64,000 nucleotides of DNA from Bradyrhizobium arachidis (GTDB lineage Bacteria; Pseudomonadota; Alphaproteobacteria; Rhizobiales; Xanthobacteraceae): the NCBI RefSeq assembly GCF_015291705.1, contig NZ_CP030050.1, forward strand, positions 1,860,001-1,924,000. The letters run 5' to 3'. Both the position numbers and the translations under genes were made by a program. Shown here one piece after another: positions 28,321-36,853 of this stretch. The notes beneath the pieces were generated by a model. The model ran no database searches and was not told where the DNA came from. It was given only the letters and a program-made list of their open reading frames with translations. The number at the start of each line of letters is the position of its first letter. Position 1 is the stretch's first letter.

Positions 28321-29370
28321 ATGCTGCCGGTTCCCGCCGTCCTCGCTAAACCTTCCACAGCGGAAGGTTTACGCTCGCACGAGATTTCCGGCCGCTCCGT
28401 CGCCGCCGTGGAGATCGCCGCCAAGGCGAAGGGTCATGCCCAGAAGGCACAGGCGCAGAACACCAGGACCGCCTATGCGTCGGACTGGACCGTCGTTGAG
28501 GAGTGGTGCGGCCGACAGGGTATGACGGCGCACGCTTCCGACGCAGCGACCGTCCTGGCCTTCCTCGTCGACACCGCCGGCAAGGTGGCAGTCTCAACTC
28601 AGCGCCGACGGCTGGCGGCCATCAAATCTCGTCTTCGCATGTTTGAGGTGGTGCTCGACACCAGCGCCGTTCCGGTCGGTCTGGAAAGGCATCCGGCACG
28701 CGCACGGCCGGCCGCCGGTCAAGAAAGCGCCGCTGATGCCGGTCCAACTCCGCCGCGCGATCGGGGCCGTGCCGCCCGGCTCACAGGCCTGCGGGATCGC
28801 GCGCTGCTGCTGATCGGGTTTGCTGGCGGCTTGCGGCGGAACGAGCTCGCCGGGCTCGAGGTGCTGGCGCGCGCGGCCGCCGATTGGGTGGAGGACGGAC
28901 CCGAGGGCCTCACGATCCATCTGGCGCGCTCAAAGGGCGACCAGGAAGGCGAGGGGCAGGTGATCGGCATCCCGCCCGGCGTGCACCGGTCAACGTGCCC
29001 CGTGCGTGCGTGGCGTGCTTGGCTTGAAGCGTCGGGGATCACGGCAGGGCCAGCCTTCCGGTCAATCGATCGTCACGGCCGCTTGGGTGAGGATCCGCTG
29101 TGCGCTCATTCCATCGCGCTCATCGTGAAGCGCGCTGCGATCGCGGGCGAGCTCGCCAACGGCGCCTCCCAGGCCGACGCTGAGGCCGCCGCCAGGAAAT
29201 TCGCTGGGCATTCCCTTCGCCGCGGCTTGGCTACATCGGCGGCCCGCAACAAGGCGCCCGGTCATCTGATCCAGAAGCAGCTCCGGCATCAGAAATATGA
29301 CACCACGGCTGGATACATCGAGGAAGCGCAGCTGCATGACGAAGACGCCGCCTCTTATGCGGGGCTCTGA
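28321..29370 (+). CDS. Tyrosine recombinase/site-specific integrase
   Basis: 349 residues. An N-terminal SAM-like core-binding domain (NTRTAYASDWTVVEEWCGRQ, about residues 45-115) precedes the catalytic domain: Arg near 172 in GGLRRNELAGLE, Lys-containing beta-hairpin HLARSKGDQEGEG, HxxR at 298-301 in HSLRRGLATSA, and the nucleophile Tyr331 in TTAGYIEE. All catalytic residues are present, so it should be active. Upstream sequence has a small CATGCA-type palindromic run near 28260. It probably belongs to a plasmid- or island-type element whose ends I cannot define. Confidence 0.88.
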   Translation: MLPVPAVLAKPSTAEGLRSHEISGRSVAAVEIAAKAKGHAQKAQAQNTRTAYASDWTVVEEWCGRQGMTAHASDAATVLAFLVDTAGKVAVSTQRRRLAAIKSRLRMFEVVLDTSAVPVGLERHPARARPAAGQESAADAGPTPPRDRGRAARLTGLRDRALLLIGFAGGLRRNELAGLEVLARAAADWVEDGPEGLTIHLARSKGDQEGEGQVIGIPPGVHRSTCPVRAWRAWLEASGITAGPAFRSIDRHGRLGEDPLCAHSIALIVKRAAIAGELANGASQADAEAAARKFAGHSLRRGLATSAARNKAPGHLIQKQLRHQKYDTTAGYIEEAQLHDEDAASYAGL

Positions 29371-29478
29371 TCAGCATGGGCGAGGGCTGGCGAGTTCTGT
29401 TCGCGATCGCACGCGTGTGCAACGCTCTCGATATTGAGCCGTTGGAGTAGTTAGTATCAGCCGGTCGGGCAAGCTCCG

Positions 29479-29730
29479 TTAATCGTCGCTCCCCATGCGG
29501 CCCAGTGAACCTGGCCCGCTGCTCGCCGCATCGATTTTTCGTTCTAGCGCGTCAATGCGCGACACCATCTCGGCCATAATCTTGAAATGGCTCTCAAGGA
29601 GGCTTGCGATTGTCTGAGCATTCGGCCTTCCGCGCGCCACGTCCTCAATCACTCTCTTTGCCTGCGATTGATAGCCTGCGACGGTATTTGTGAATTGTTG
29701 CGACTGCGGCACGATGAATCTCCCTGACAA
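29479..29730 (-). CDS. Hypothetical small coiled-coil protein
   Basis: 83 residues reading from a TTG at 29730: VPQSQQFTNTVAGYQSQAKR, then a helical stretch LLESHFKIMAEMVSRIDALE ending in a Gly/Ser tail. The composition and a heptad-like pattern in residues 45-65 suggest a short coiled coil. I do not recognise a family. There is no clear ribosome-binding site, so the exact start is uncertain. It is convergent with the integrase gene. Confidence 0.45.
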   Translation of the reverse strand: MSGRFIVPQSQQFTNTVAGYQSQAKRVIEDVARGRPNAQTIASLLESHFKIMAEMVSRIDALERKIDAASSGPGSLGRMGSDD

Positions 29731-30060
29731 AGGAAAAATGTATCTGATTCGAGGATCGGCCGGGATTCACTGCTTCCAGGCTAGAAGCAGTGACCGGCCT
29801 CGCTTTGTCTACGGCCGTGGACATTGGGTCCGACGAGAATTGTGCGCCAAAGCTCGAGATTCGCGCGGGCGGACAATATTTTGGCTCGGTTCCGTCCCCC
29901 CATCTATTCCGGACTATTTCCGACCGGCCGTCAGCCTCCTCCCCCCGACCTTTTAGGTCATGCAAAAACGTCGGCGGCCACCACTTTGATTGCTTGAAAA
30001 TCTGGCACGCGATCCGGACAGCAGATCAGCGGTTTGCGGGTGAGTCCGAATCATCCCCGG

Positions 30061-30092
30061 AAGGGATGTTCTCGTCAGGAACATCCCTTTTC
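30061..30092 (+). terminator. Hairpin followed by a short T run
   Basis: AAGGGATGTTC (30061-30071) pairs with GAACATCCCTT (30079-30089) around a 7-base loop, an 11-bp perfect stem, and TTTT follows. It resembles an intrinsic terminator, but no gene ends just upstream on the plus strand. The 3' arm shares AACATCCCTT with the tandem repeat at 30141-30170. Confidence 0.45.
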
Positions 30093-30140
30093 CACGCAAC
30101 CGCGCCGCATCGTATTCATCGGCCAGTCGCCGCTCATTGC

Positions 30141-30170
30141 GCTCCCTTAACATCCCTTAACATCCCTTAA
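30141..30170. repeat. Three 10-bp tandem units (CATCCCTTAA)
   Basis: Units GCTCCCTTAA, CATCCCTTAA and CATCCCTTAA lie head to tail with one or two mismatches in the first. The core AACATCCCTT also forms an arm of the hairpin at 30061-30089. Confidence 0.7.
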
Positions 30171-30818
30171 AGCCGCGAAGCCGCAGCTTGCGCCGCATTC
30201 CCGTTGACCGCCTTCACCTCACGCACCGAAATGTCCGACGCGTCGGACAAAATGGCTTCCGTTGCGCCTCTCGTCTTCGCCGCAGCTAATATTCTCCAAT
30301 TTAATATTGCCGGCGAGGATCCTCAATTGAGGAAGGCTCACAGAGCGCGGCGTCCCTGGCACTGCTCTGATTTGCTCTGATACTCCATTGAAAGAAGGTC
30401 AGCATTTTCAACGGCCGGCGAGACGAGGCGAGGTGGCTGGCGCACTGATTTCCATATGAGTCCCTTTGATTGTTTTAAATTGCCAAGCCTCTGCAGGCGG
30501 GCGGGAATGTTGTCATTTGTTGTCATCGCTTGCGGCCCAGGGGTAAGGAAGGACCGGGGTGAAGTTGCCACCGTTGGCAAACGTTCCCAGCCGGAACGTT
30601 TGCATATCGCCGCGCCCGGCTGCTGACCTTGCCATTTCTAGCCAGCCGGGAGGCATGCCTGTTTCCTACCATCTCCTGCCAAGCGAATGGCAAGGATGTT
30701 CACGTATGTTGACAAGCCGAAGCACCGCGTTCGTCGGCCGGTTATAGATGCCCGGGTCAGAGCCGGGCATGGTGGGAGGGCGGGAGTGAACTTGGATCAA
30801 TCCGACAACTTCCAATGA

Positions 30819-31622
30819 ATGGGCGGGACACTGGCGGTCCTGGTGCCTTCGAGCGCAGGGCTCGTCATTGCGGCCGACATGCGGCAGACGCAGAAAGGGA
30901 CATTCTGCGACGGCATAAACAAGATCCAGATCCCCGCGCGGCCTGCCCGCACCGCAGTCGTGATCACTGGGTTCGCCACGTTGCAGGATATGCCGGACCT
31001 TTCAGGCCCCGTGCTGTGCGAGCACATGGCGAAGACGCCGGCGCCGATTGATTTCGGCCGCTCGACCCTCGCCTATTTGGATGCGGAAAATACGCCAGTG
31101 GCTCACTTCGACGGACAGCGCTTTACCGACGCTATTTTCGCCGATGTCGGCCCGTACCTCGCGGCCGAGAAATTGAGAGAGTTCGCTGGCAGCCGAATCG
31201 CGCAAATCATCATCTCGAGCTACGACGCGGTCAATCGGACCAGCAGTGTTCTCGCCTTCGGGGCGGATCTGAGGGGCGAGGGCCAATTCCTGCTGCAACC
31301 TCTCCCAGTCACGGCATTCACGACACTGCAGGGGACAAGCTTCAACCCCGACAGTGACCGTGTCCTCCTTCCATTCGCGGAAGTGCCATATCTCGAGCAA
31401 CACGTGCTTGCCGGTCACGGACAGATGTATCTGACGCGCGCCTTTTCAGAGTTTCTGCTCAAGACTGGGGTTGGCGATGTCAGCGCAGAGCTGGCAGCAG
31501 CGGCCGCGCTCGACCTGATCGATGCCGCGGCCAAGACGACCAAAATCATCCCGGCACCATCTGGTATTGGGGGCGGATCATCGGCTGTGCTTCTGGGCGA
31601 CGAAACCGTCACGCTGAAATGA
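30819..31622 (+). CDS. Stand-alone proteasome beta-like Ntn hydrolase
   Basis: 267 residues. The N-terminus MGGTLAVLVPSSAGLVIAAD aligns with the start of proteasome beta/HslV subunits: Thr4 would become the N-terminal nucleophile after removal of MGG, Asp20 in IAADMR sits 16 residues on as Asp17 does in the proteasome, and Lys35 in GINKIQI matches Lys33 within one residue. A glycine-rich end (IGGGSSAVLLGD) is also like the fold. It is not clearly HslV, Anbu or BPH, and no ATPase partner is adjacent. I infer a peptidase or amidohydrolase that self-processes; the substrate is unknown. It is convergent with a membrane protein gene 43 bp downstream. Confidence 0.72.
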   Translation: MGGTLAVLVPSSAGLVIAADMRQTQKGTFCDGINKIQIPARPARTAVVITGFATLQDMPDLSGPVLCEHMAKTPAPIDFGRSTLAYLDAENTPVAHFDGQRFTDAIFADVGPYLAAEKLREFAGSRIAQIIISSYDAVNRTSSVLAFGADLRGEGQFLLQPLPVTAFTTLQGTSFNPDSDRVLLPFAEVPYLEQHVLAGHGQMYLTRAFSEFLLKTGVGDVSAELAAAAALDLIDAAAKTTKIIPAPSGIGGGSSAVLLGDETVTLK

Positions 31623-31665
31623 CGCTGGAGCACGTCGGAAAATTTGCCGACCTAAGCGCAGTCGC

Positions 31666-32199
31666 TCATTTGGTGGGCTTGATCGGTTCGAAGAACTCTG
31701 GCCAGGCCTCTCGAAGCTTGCCGTACGTGATCGGGCCAACATAACCGTCCGCCTCTACGTTTTGCGAAAGTTGAAATTCGACCACGGCCCGAAAATAAGC
31801 GTCGTTCACCTCATCATTTGGCGGCCCGGAATACTTGCCGACGTGTCGCAGTACCAGCTTCACCTCGTGAACAGTGATGATCTGGTTGTGTATGGCCGCC
31901 CCCAACCAAACTTTCGGCTTATCGGTGGGAACGGGTGAAGGGAGAGCGGCAAGCGTTTGGGTTGGCGCGGCGGTTTGATTCGAAGGCGTCGCGACAGCGG
32001 CCTTCGGGAATATTCCCGGAAACGCCGAACACAGGACCACCAAGACAATACCGACGGCCAGACTGAGTGCCCGCGAGAGCGTCGGGAGAGTTGGAATCTT
32101 GATTTCCTTTACTTCGATCCCGCCGCCGAAAATGCCGATCACAATCAGAGCTAATCCCAGGAGGAATGTCAGAGTTTGAGGCGACAACAGTTCTTGCAT
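31666..32199 (-). CDS. Membrane-anchored protein with peptidoglycan-binding-like domain
   Basis: 177 residues with two hydrophobic segments near the N-terminus (LTFLLGLALIVIGIFGGGIE and LAVGIVLVVLCSAFPGIF), a low-complexity Ala/Pro/Thr linker, and a C-terminal domain of about 75 residues (NDAYFRAVVEFQLSQNVEAD, GYVGPITYGKLREAW) with the pattern of the PG_binding_1 fold. It probably sits in the inner membrane with the domain in the periplasm. The neighbouring Ntn hydrolase is convergent, so no operon is implied. Confidence 0.65.
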   Translation of the reverse strand: MQELLSPQTLTFLLGLALIVIGIFGGGIEVKEIKIPTLPTLSRALSLAVGIVLVVLCSAFPGIFPKAAVATPSNQTAAPTQTLAALPSPVPTDKPKVWLGAAIHNQIITVHEVKLVLRHVGKYSGPPNDEVNDAYFRAVVEFQLSQNVEADGYVGPITYGKLREAWPEFFEPIKPTK

Positions 32200-32488
32200 G
32201 CGACCCCTCCGCTACTGCGCCGAGAACATGGAGTGCGTGCCTTAGATGAGACAGATCAAGAGAGCGAGGTCGATTGGATGTCCTTGGCACGTCCGTTTTG
32301 TGGGTCCTGTAGCGACCGGCCGGCGCGACCGCTCGGTTGTTTGTTAGTCGGCATTGTCCCCCTGGTTGCCGCACTTCCCTAGATCACGTTTCGGAGAAAT
32401 GGCTGCGTCATCTTGTCGTGCGCGCGCAAGCGCCAAAGCGAGTGCAGTGCAACTGTGGAGCTCCAGATATCGCACCGACCTGGGCGCC

Positions 32489-32728
32489 TTAACCACGCAT
32501 GCGCTCGAACAGCGCCGGCTCCCGGTCAACCAGCCGCAGCAGCACCAGGGCGGCACCGGTCGGCTTCCGCTTTCCCTGCTCCCAGTGGCGCAGGGTCTTC
32601 ACGGGGATACCGAGCCCATCGGCAAAGGCCTGTTGGGTGAGAGGAAGATATCCGTTCCGGAATTTGTGGCGGATCGCGGCCACGTCGGGAATGTCCCTCG
32701 CGATACTGGCTTGTCGCGCGCCATGGAA
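32489..32728 (-). pseudogene. XRE-family regulator truncated by the IS21 element
   Basis: The last 76 residues of an antitoxin-type regulator remain: RQASIARDIPDVAAIRHKF, LPLTQQAFADGLGIPVKTLR, HWEQGKRKPTGAALVLLRLV and a short acidic end, a complete HTH of the type found in HigA/NadS-like antitoxins. Upstream of about 32728 the frame runs into the IS21 end, so the N-terminus and promoter are gone. No continuation could be identified beyond the other end of the element at 34994, so part of the locus was also lost. Confidence 0.7.
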
Positions 32729-32845
32729 AACTGCCCCCTCGGCGTCATGAGGAATTGCCCCCTCCTTGGATAGCCGAGGAGAGAGCGAATGAAAGAGGAA
32801 CGAATCACTAGAGGCTCGCGGTGGAGTGATCCACGGGGGCAGGTG

Positions 32846-34093
32846 ATGAAGACGCCGGATGACGTGGCGGAGATGTTGCGCCTGAGGGCGTGCGGGTGGG
32901 GTCTGAAGCGGATTGCGCGCGAGCTGGGCTGCAGCCATCACACGGTGAAGGGCTACGTGGCGGCGGGCGGGGTTAAGCCGTTCAAATCGCCTGAGCGACC
33001 GAAACGGCTTGATGGCCTTGAGGGTTGGCTGCGCGAGAGGCTCATTCGGCATCGCGGCAATGCGGATGTGGTGCGCCAGGACTTGTTGGCCGAAAAAGGT
33101 GTGGCAGTCAGCCGGCGAACGCTGCAACGCGCCGTGCAGCCCTATCGCCAGGCGCTGAAGGCGGAGGCACTGGCGACGACGCGGTTCGAGACGCCCCCTG
33201 GCCGGCAGCTACAGATCGATTTTGGCGAGCGTCTGGTCGAGATCGGCGTGGTGAAGATCAAGGCGTTTGTGTTCGTGGCGACGCTCGGGCATTCGCGACG
33301 ACTGCATGTGCGGGCGTTCCGGGCTGAGAAGCAAGAGCACTGGTTCGCCGGTCTCGAGAGCGCATTTACGACCTTCGGTGGCGTGCCGGAGGAAGTGCTG
33401 ATGGACAATCCACGCGCGCTCGTGGTGCGCCACGACGCGGTGAGCCGGTCGGTTCAGTTTAACGACAAGCTCATCGCGTTTGCGAAGCATTGGGGCTTCC
33501 GTCCACGCGCCTGCGCGCCATATCGGGCACGCACCAAGGGCAAGACGGAGAATGGCGTCGGCTACGTGAAGAAGAACGCGATCGCGGGGCATTCCTTCCC
33601 AAGCTGGGAGGCATTCGAGGCGCATCTCGCAGAGTGGGAACGTAAGGTTGCGAACGTACGTATCCACGGCACGACCGGCGAGGCTCCGATCGTTCGCTTC
33701 GCGCGTGACGAGGCACACCGGTTGAAACCGCTCGGTGGGCAGCCGTCGTTCGGATCATTGCGCGAACTAACCCGGGTCGTCGGCAACGATTGCGCCATCG
33801 AGCTCGACACGAACAGTTACTCGGTGCCGTGGCGCCTGATTGGTGAGCGCGTGGCGGTAACGGTCGCGGCCGGCGAAGTGCGGATCCGCCATGGACTGCA
33901 CCAGGTGGCGGTCCACAAGCAATCGGAGGGGCGCCGGCTGCGGATCGTCGATCCCGCCCATCTCGACGGTGTTGCTGGACGCAATGGCGCGGTCCGCCGA
34001 CCGGAGATTGCGACGGCGCCCGGGTCGTCTCCACCGCCCTCGTTGTTGCGTCCTCTTGCCGAATATGAAGCCGTGATCGGGGGACGCTTCTGA
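32846..34093 (+). CDS. istA: IS21 transposase IstA
   Basis: About 415 residues from the ATG at 32846 (MKTPDDVAEMLRLRACGWGL); an in-frame ATG at 32789 would extend it by 19. N-terminal HTH (IARELGCSHHTVKGYVAAGG), then the DDE core: Asp in LQIDFGERLVEIG, Asp in VLMDNPRALVV, and Glu in the RTKGKTENGVGYVK region. The C-terminal beta domain follows (NSYSVPWRLIGERVAVTVAA). It catalyses cut and join together with IstB. The stop codon overlaps the istB start. Intact. Confidence 0.92.
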   Translation: MKTPDDVAEMLRLRACGWGLKRIARELGCSHHTVKGYVAAGGVKPFKSPERPKRLDGLEGWLRERLIRHRGNADVVRQDLLAEKGVAVSRRTLQRAVQPYRQALKAEALATTRFETPPGRQLQIDFGERLVEIGVVKIKAFVFVATLGHSRRLHVRAFRAEKQEHWFAGLESAFTTFGGVPEEVLMDNPRALVVRHDAVSRSVQFNDKLIAFAKHWGFRPRACAPYRARTKGKTENGVGYVKKNAIAGHSFPSWEAFEAHLAEWERKVANVRIHGTTGEAPIVRFARDEAHRLKPLGGQPSFGSLRELTRVVGNDCAIELDTNSYSVPWRLIGERVAVTVAAGEVRIRHGLHQVAVHKQSEGRRLRIVDPAHLDGVAGRNGAVRRPEIATAPGSSPPPSLLRPLAEYEAVIGGRF

Positions 34094-34953
34094 TGACGCG
34101 CGCAAAGAAGGCAACCGAAGTACCGACTGATCCCCTCGATGCCATGCTGGCGCGATTGCAGCTCTCCGGCATCCGCGACCAGCTCGACAATTTGCTCGAC
34201 GAGGCGGCACGCGCAAACCTGTCGGCGCGTGAGACGCTGATCCTGCTGTGCGAACGTGAGATCGCGCGCAAAGATCATCGCCGCATCGACATGGCTCTGA
34301 AACTTGCACACTTCCCGGCAGTGAAGGAGCTTGCGGGCTTCGACTTCGAGGCGCAGCCGTCGATCGATCCGAAGCAGATCCGCGACCTGGCCGCGTCACG
34401 TTGGATCGCCAACGGAGAGAACGTGCTGCTGCTCGGGCCGCCCGGCGTTGGCAAGACGCACTTGTCGATCGCGCTGGGGCGAGAAGCAATCCTGGCCGGG
34501 TACACAGTGCAGTTCACCACGGCGACGACGCTCGTCGCTGGCCTTGCCAAGGCGCATGGCGAGCGGCGCCTGGACGAGAAACTGCTCGCGCTGTCAAAGC
34601 CAAAGCTACTGATCGTCGATGAACTCGGCTACCTGCCGCTGGAACCTGACGCGGCGCACCTGTTCTTCCAACTGGTCAGCCGGCGCTACGAAACCGGCGC
34701 CATGCTGATCACGTCGAACCGCAGCGTTGCTGAATGGGGCACCGTGTTCGCCGATCCGGTGGTCGCCACCGCGATCCTCGACCGGCTCCTGCACCACAGC
34801 CACGTGCTGACTATCCGCGGCGACAGTTACCGGCTCCGCGCCAAGCGCAAGAGCGGCCTCATCCAGCCGCCGCCCGCCGGTGACGGCCCTCCGGTCGGCT
34901 CCGCCTCCCTCCGGCCCGTCACCGGCGGAAACAACCTTCAATCGAGATCATAA
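34093..34953 (+). CDS. istB: IS21 helper ATPase IstB
   Basis: 286 residues of the DnaC-like AAA+ family: N-terminal IstB helical region (LARLQLSGIRDQLDNLLDEA), Walker A GPPGVGKTHLSIALG, Walker B LLIVDELGYLPLE, sensor LITSNRSVAEWG. IstB selects target DNA and stimulates IstA. The tail after residue 255 is Pro-rich. The start overlaps the istA stop. Intact. Confidence 0.92.
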   Translation: MTRAKKATEVPTDPLDAMLARLQLSGIRDQLDNLLDEAARANLSARETLILLCEREIARKDHRRIDMALKLAHFPAVKELAGFDFEAQPSIDPKQIRDLAASRWIANGENVLLLGPPGVGKTHLSIALGREAILAGYTVQFTTATTLVAGLAKAHGERRLDEKLLALSKPKLLIVDELGYLPLEPDAAHLFFQLVSRRYETGAMLITSNRSVAEWGTVFADPVVATAILDRLLHHSHVLTIRGDSYRLRAKRKSGLIQPPPAGDGPPVGSASLRPVTGGNNLQSRS

Positions 34954-35131
34954 CCCAGATGGTGGGGGCAGTTCTTCATGACGCAAAGGGGGCAGTTCCG
35001 GATGGCGTTTGACAACTGGCTGGCAAAACTGCCTCCGTAGGGTAATTTGCTTGCGTCATCGCTGCTGCCTCTGTGCTGTGGCGTTAATTCCGCCAGCTGG
35101 CGGATATAGCTGTGCGAGGATCGGCGCCGCG

Positions 35132-35545
35132 ATGTGGTGGAAAGTGCTCCAAGGGGGCACCGCTTTTGCCGTAATCGGGACGAACATTCACTGGCAATAG
35201 ACGCCAAACAATTATCTCGTCTCGATCCTCGCCTTTATCGCGGCTCTGCTCGTCACCGGTGCACTCACGGCGCTAATTGATCTTGGCCGGGCGCTGGCAG
35301 CGAAGCGGCGCGCGCGGCGGCCAGCGTCCGCACCAGCCGGCTTACGCCGCTCTCAGGAGCAGCCGGGGCCAGCGCCTGGTTGGAGAGATAGCACGGGGAG
35401 CGCTGGAGTGCGTTTAAGCGGACCAGCCTCGCAAGGTATCGGAACGTCAAACCGCTGCGGGGAGTGCGAGAGCAGCTCTCAGGGAGATACGGATAAGAGC
35501 GCTATCTCCTCCGAAAAGAAGCCGCTTCCGCCGCTTGCGAGATAG
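35132..35545 (+). pseudogene. Small membrane protein gene with an in-frame amber codon
   Basis: From ATG 35132 the frame reads MWWKVLQGGTAFAVIGTNIH then WQ, a TAG at 35198-35200, and goes on in the same frame as TPNNYLVSILAFIAALLVTG with a clear second membrane helix, a basic stretch (RALAAKRRARRPAS) and a hydrophilic tail to TAG 35543-35545. Reading through gives 137 residues with two helices, so the amber codon is probably a recent nonsense mutation (one base from Trp or Gln). I do not know the family. Confidence 0.5.
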
Positions 35546-35719
35546 AGACCGACAATCAGAAGCAGAGCGAACGCCGAGTATCCTAATATAATCGAACCGT
35601 CGTAGCTGCGCAGTCCAGTAAAGCGCTTCCTTGTTCGCTTGATGGGCGATCTGCATTTGTATCTCCGTTTGAAATAGAGGAATGGTCGTGCTCAGCCAAG
35701 CGGCCGCTCTAGAACCGCG

Positions 35720-36015
35720 TCGACTCGGGATTGATCGCTTCGATCTCTTCAACGGCTTAAAAGCTGTCGTAAACAGGATGGCGAGGCAGCCAATTGTATC
35801 TGCTGAAAAAACCGTCCCAGTAAGCAAGTCGTGTGTCACAACCAATGCGTAACCAATGGCTGCAAAGCAGCGGCAAATAAGAACCAGGTCGAGACTAAGG
35901 CTGCCTCTCCACCAGTCTCATCGTCGTGAACTCTCATAATTTGAGGGATGTAACCCAGCAGCCTCGCGGTGTTGAGGACGACAAATGCGCTTAACGAGCA
36001 ATCTGCCAGGGTCAT
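35720..36015 (-). pseudogene. Small PQ-loop-like membrane protein, frameshifted
   Basis: Starting at ATG 36015, the first frame gives MTLADCSLSAFVVLNTARLL, GYIPQIMRVHDDETGGEAA and LVSTWFLFAAAL, with the Tyr-x-Pro-Gln turn of PQ-loop/SemiSWEET-type helices. One base shift near 35855 moves the continuation to another frame (FAAIGYALVVTHDLLTGTVF, SADTIGCLAILFTTAFK). About 95 residues with three helices when repaired. Function unknown; a small transporter-like fold is likely. Confidence 0.55.
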
Positions 36016-36069
36016 GAAGTTACCAGGACAACAGAGGAAAAAACGAGGTGCAATGCTGTGTCTCATTCA

Positions 36070-36285
36070 TTAAACTAGCTCTTCCGAGAAAAATTCCCGG
36101 TCGACGATTTTTTTCATTTCTTGGTTGCGCCTGGCGGCGATCGCCTGGGAGCCCAACTCATCCCGCGGCGACTTTTGATTGATAACTGGTTTTGTGGGCT
36201 TTTCGGCTGCAAGAACGCCTAACTTCGCAAGTGCTGAGGTCGCAAGTTCCGTTTTTTTGAACTGAGTGGGAATTTCTGGTTCCAT
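36070..36285 (-). CDS. Hypothetical small hydrophilic protein, divergent from the sigma factor gene
   Basis: 71 residues (MEPEIPTQFKKTELATSALA, then KLGVLAAEKPTKPVINQKSP), charged, with no membrane segment or recognised domain. It begins 25 bp from the proposed start of the sigma gene on the other strand, so the two share a promoter region. Length and composition are compatible with a real stress-related small protein, but there is no family evidence. Confidence 0.4.
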   Translation of the reverse strand: MEPEIPTQFKKTELATSALAKLGVLAAEKPTKPVINQKSPRDELGSQAIAARRNQEMKKIVDREFFSEELV

Positions 36286-36310
36286 TTCGAGTCAAATCTT
36301 TAGGGGGCTC

Positions 36311-36853
36311 TTGAACCCGGATCAAACCGCCAGGTTCAGAACGCTTGTCGTACCGCATCTTGCTGACGCGCTGGCTTTCGCGCGATGGATCACGCGCGAT
36401 CGGGCTGACGCCGAGGACGTTGTGCAGGAAGCCTGCATTCGCGCTTTCCGCTCGCTTGACCGATTTGCCGGTTCAAATGCAAAGGCTTGGCTCTTGACCA
36501 TCGTCAGGAATACAGCCTTCACCTGGTTGAATGACAAAAGGCGCCTGTCATTGGTAAGGCTGGATGACCTTAGTGACCAGGAGCGTCTTGAAGTGGAGCA
36601 AGGCGAGGCTCGTGAGGACGACATTTCGCCGGAGGCAGCAATAATCGCTGTGGGAGAATCCGCCTTACTGGATAGACATATTTCTGAGTTGCCAATGGGG
36701 TTCAGGGTGGTCTTGGTACTTCGGGACATACAGGGATTGGAGTACCGAGAAATCTCCGATGTCATGGGACTGCCGCTGGGGACCGTCATGTCAAGACTTG
36801 CACGCGCACGTCAGAGACTTATTGCGCAGATCCGTCGAGAGAGGTCGTCCTGA
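36311..36853 (+). CDS. ECF (group 4) RNA polymerase sigma factor
   Basis: About 180 residues from a TTG at 36311, preceded by AGGGGG at 36302-36307; an ATG at 36266 would overlap the divergent gene. Region 2 is seen as LADALAFARWITRDRADAED, VVQEACIRAFRSLDRFAGSN and KAWLLTIVRNTAFTWLNDKR; region 4 as LPMGFRVVLVLRDIQGLEYR, EISDVMGLPLGTVMSRLARA. Such factors direct extracytoplasmic or oxidative stress regulons. Its stop overlaps the next ATG (TGATG), and the next gene is a membrane anti-sigma factor, so the two form a pair. An upstream GGGAATTT near 36268 might be part of an autoregulated promoter. Confidence 0.9.
   Translation: MNPDQTARFRTLVVPHLADALAFARWITRDRADAEDVVQEACIRAFRSLDRFAGSNAKAWLLTIVRNTAFTWLNDKRRLSLVRLDDLSDQERLEVEQGEAREDDISPEAAIIAVGESALLDRHISELPMGFRVVLVLRDIQGLEYREISDVMGLPLGTVMSRLARARQRLIAQIRRERSS

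Larger units (their letters stand above)
29731..30818. other. Gene-poor region with repeats
   Basis: No gene is supported in this stretch of about 1.1 kb. It contains a terminator-like hairpin at 30061-30091 and three 10-bp tandem units at 30141-30170, described separately. The sequence upstream of 30819 contains no obvious -35/-10 pair that I can defend. Confidence 0.5.
32732..34994 (+). mobile_element. Complete IS21-family insertion sequence
   Basis: The element starts TGCCCCCT (32732) and ends AGGGGGCA (34994), with further inverted copies just inside (TTGCCCCC at 32755 and GGGGGCA near 34963-34969), the multiple terminal repeats typical of IS21. It holds istA and istB with overlapping stop and start. 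The match between ends may extend outward by 2-3 bases (AACTGCCCCCT). I found no convincing target duplication, so the ends are approximate by a few bases. It interrupts an XRE regulator gene. Confidence 0.85.

Noticed and set aside
29790..30170. 126-residue plus-strand frame in the repeat-bearing gap
   Set aside because: Composition is Pro/Ser/His-rich without structure, and it crosses the hairpin and the tandem repeats.
30141..30170. CRISPR-like array
   Set aside because: Units are 10 bp, head to tail without spacers; no cas genes are present.
32722..35005. ATGG near both ends of IS21 as a target duplication
   Set aside because: The two ATGG copies are not directly at the element ends and four bases can match by chance.
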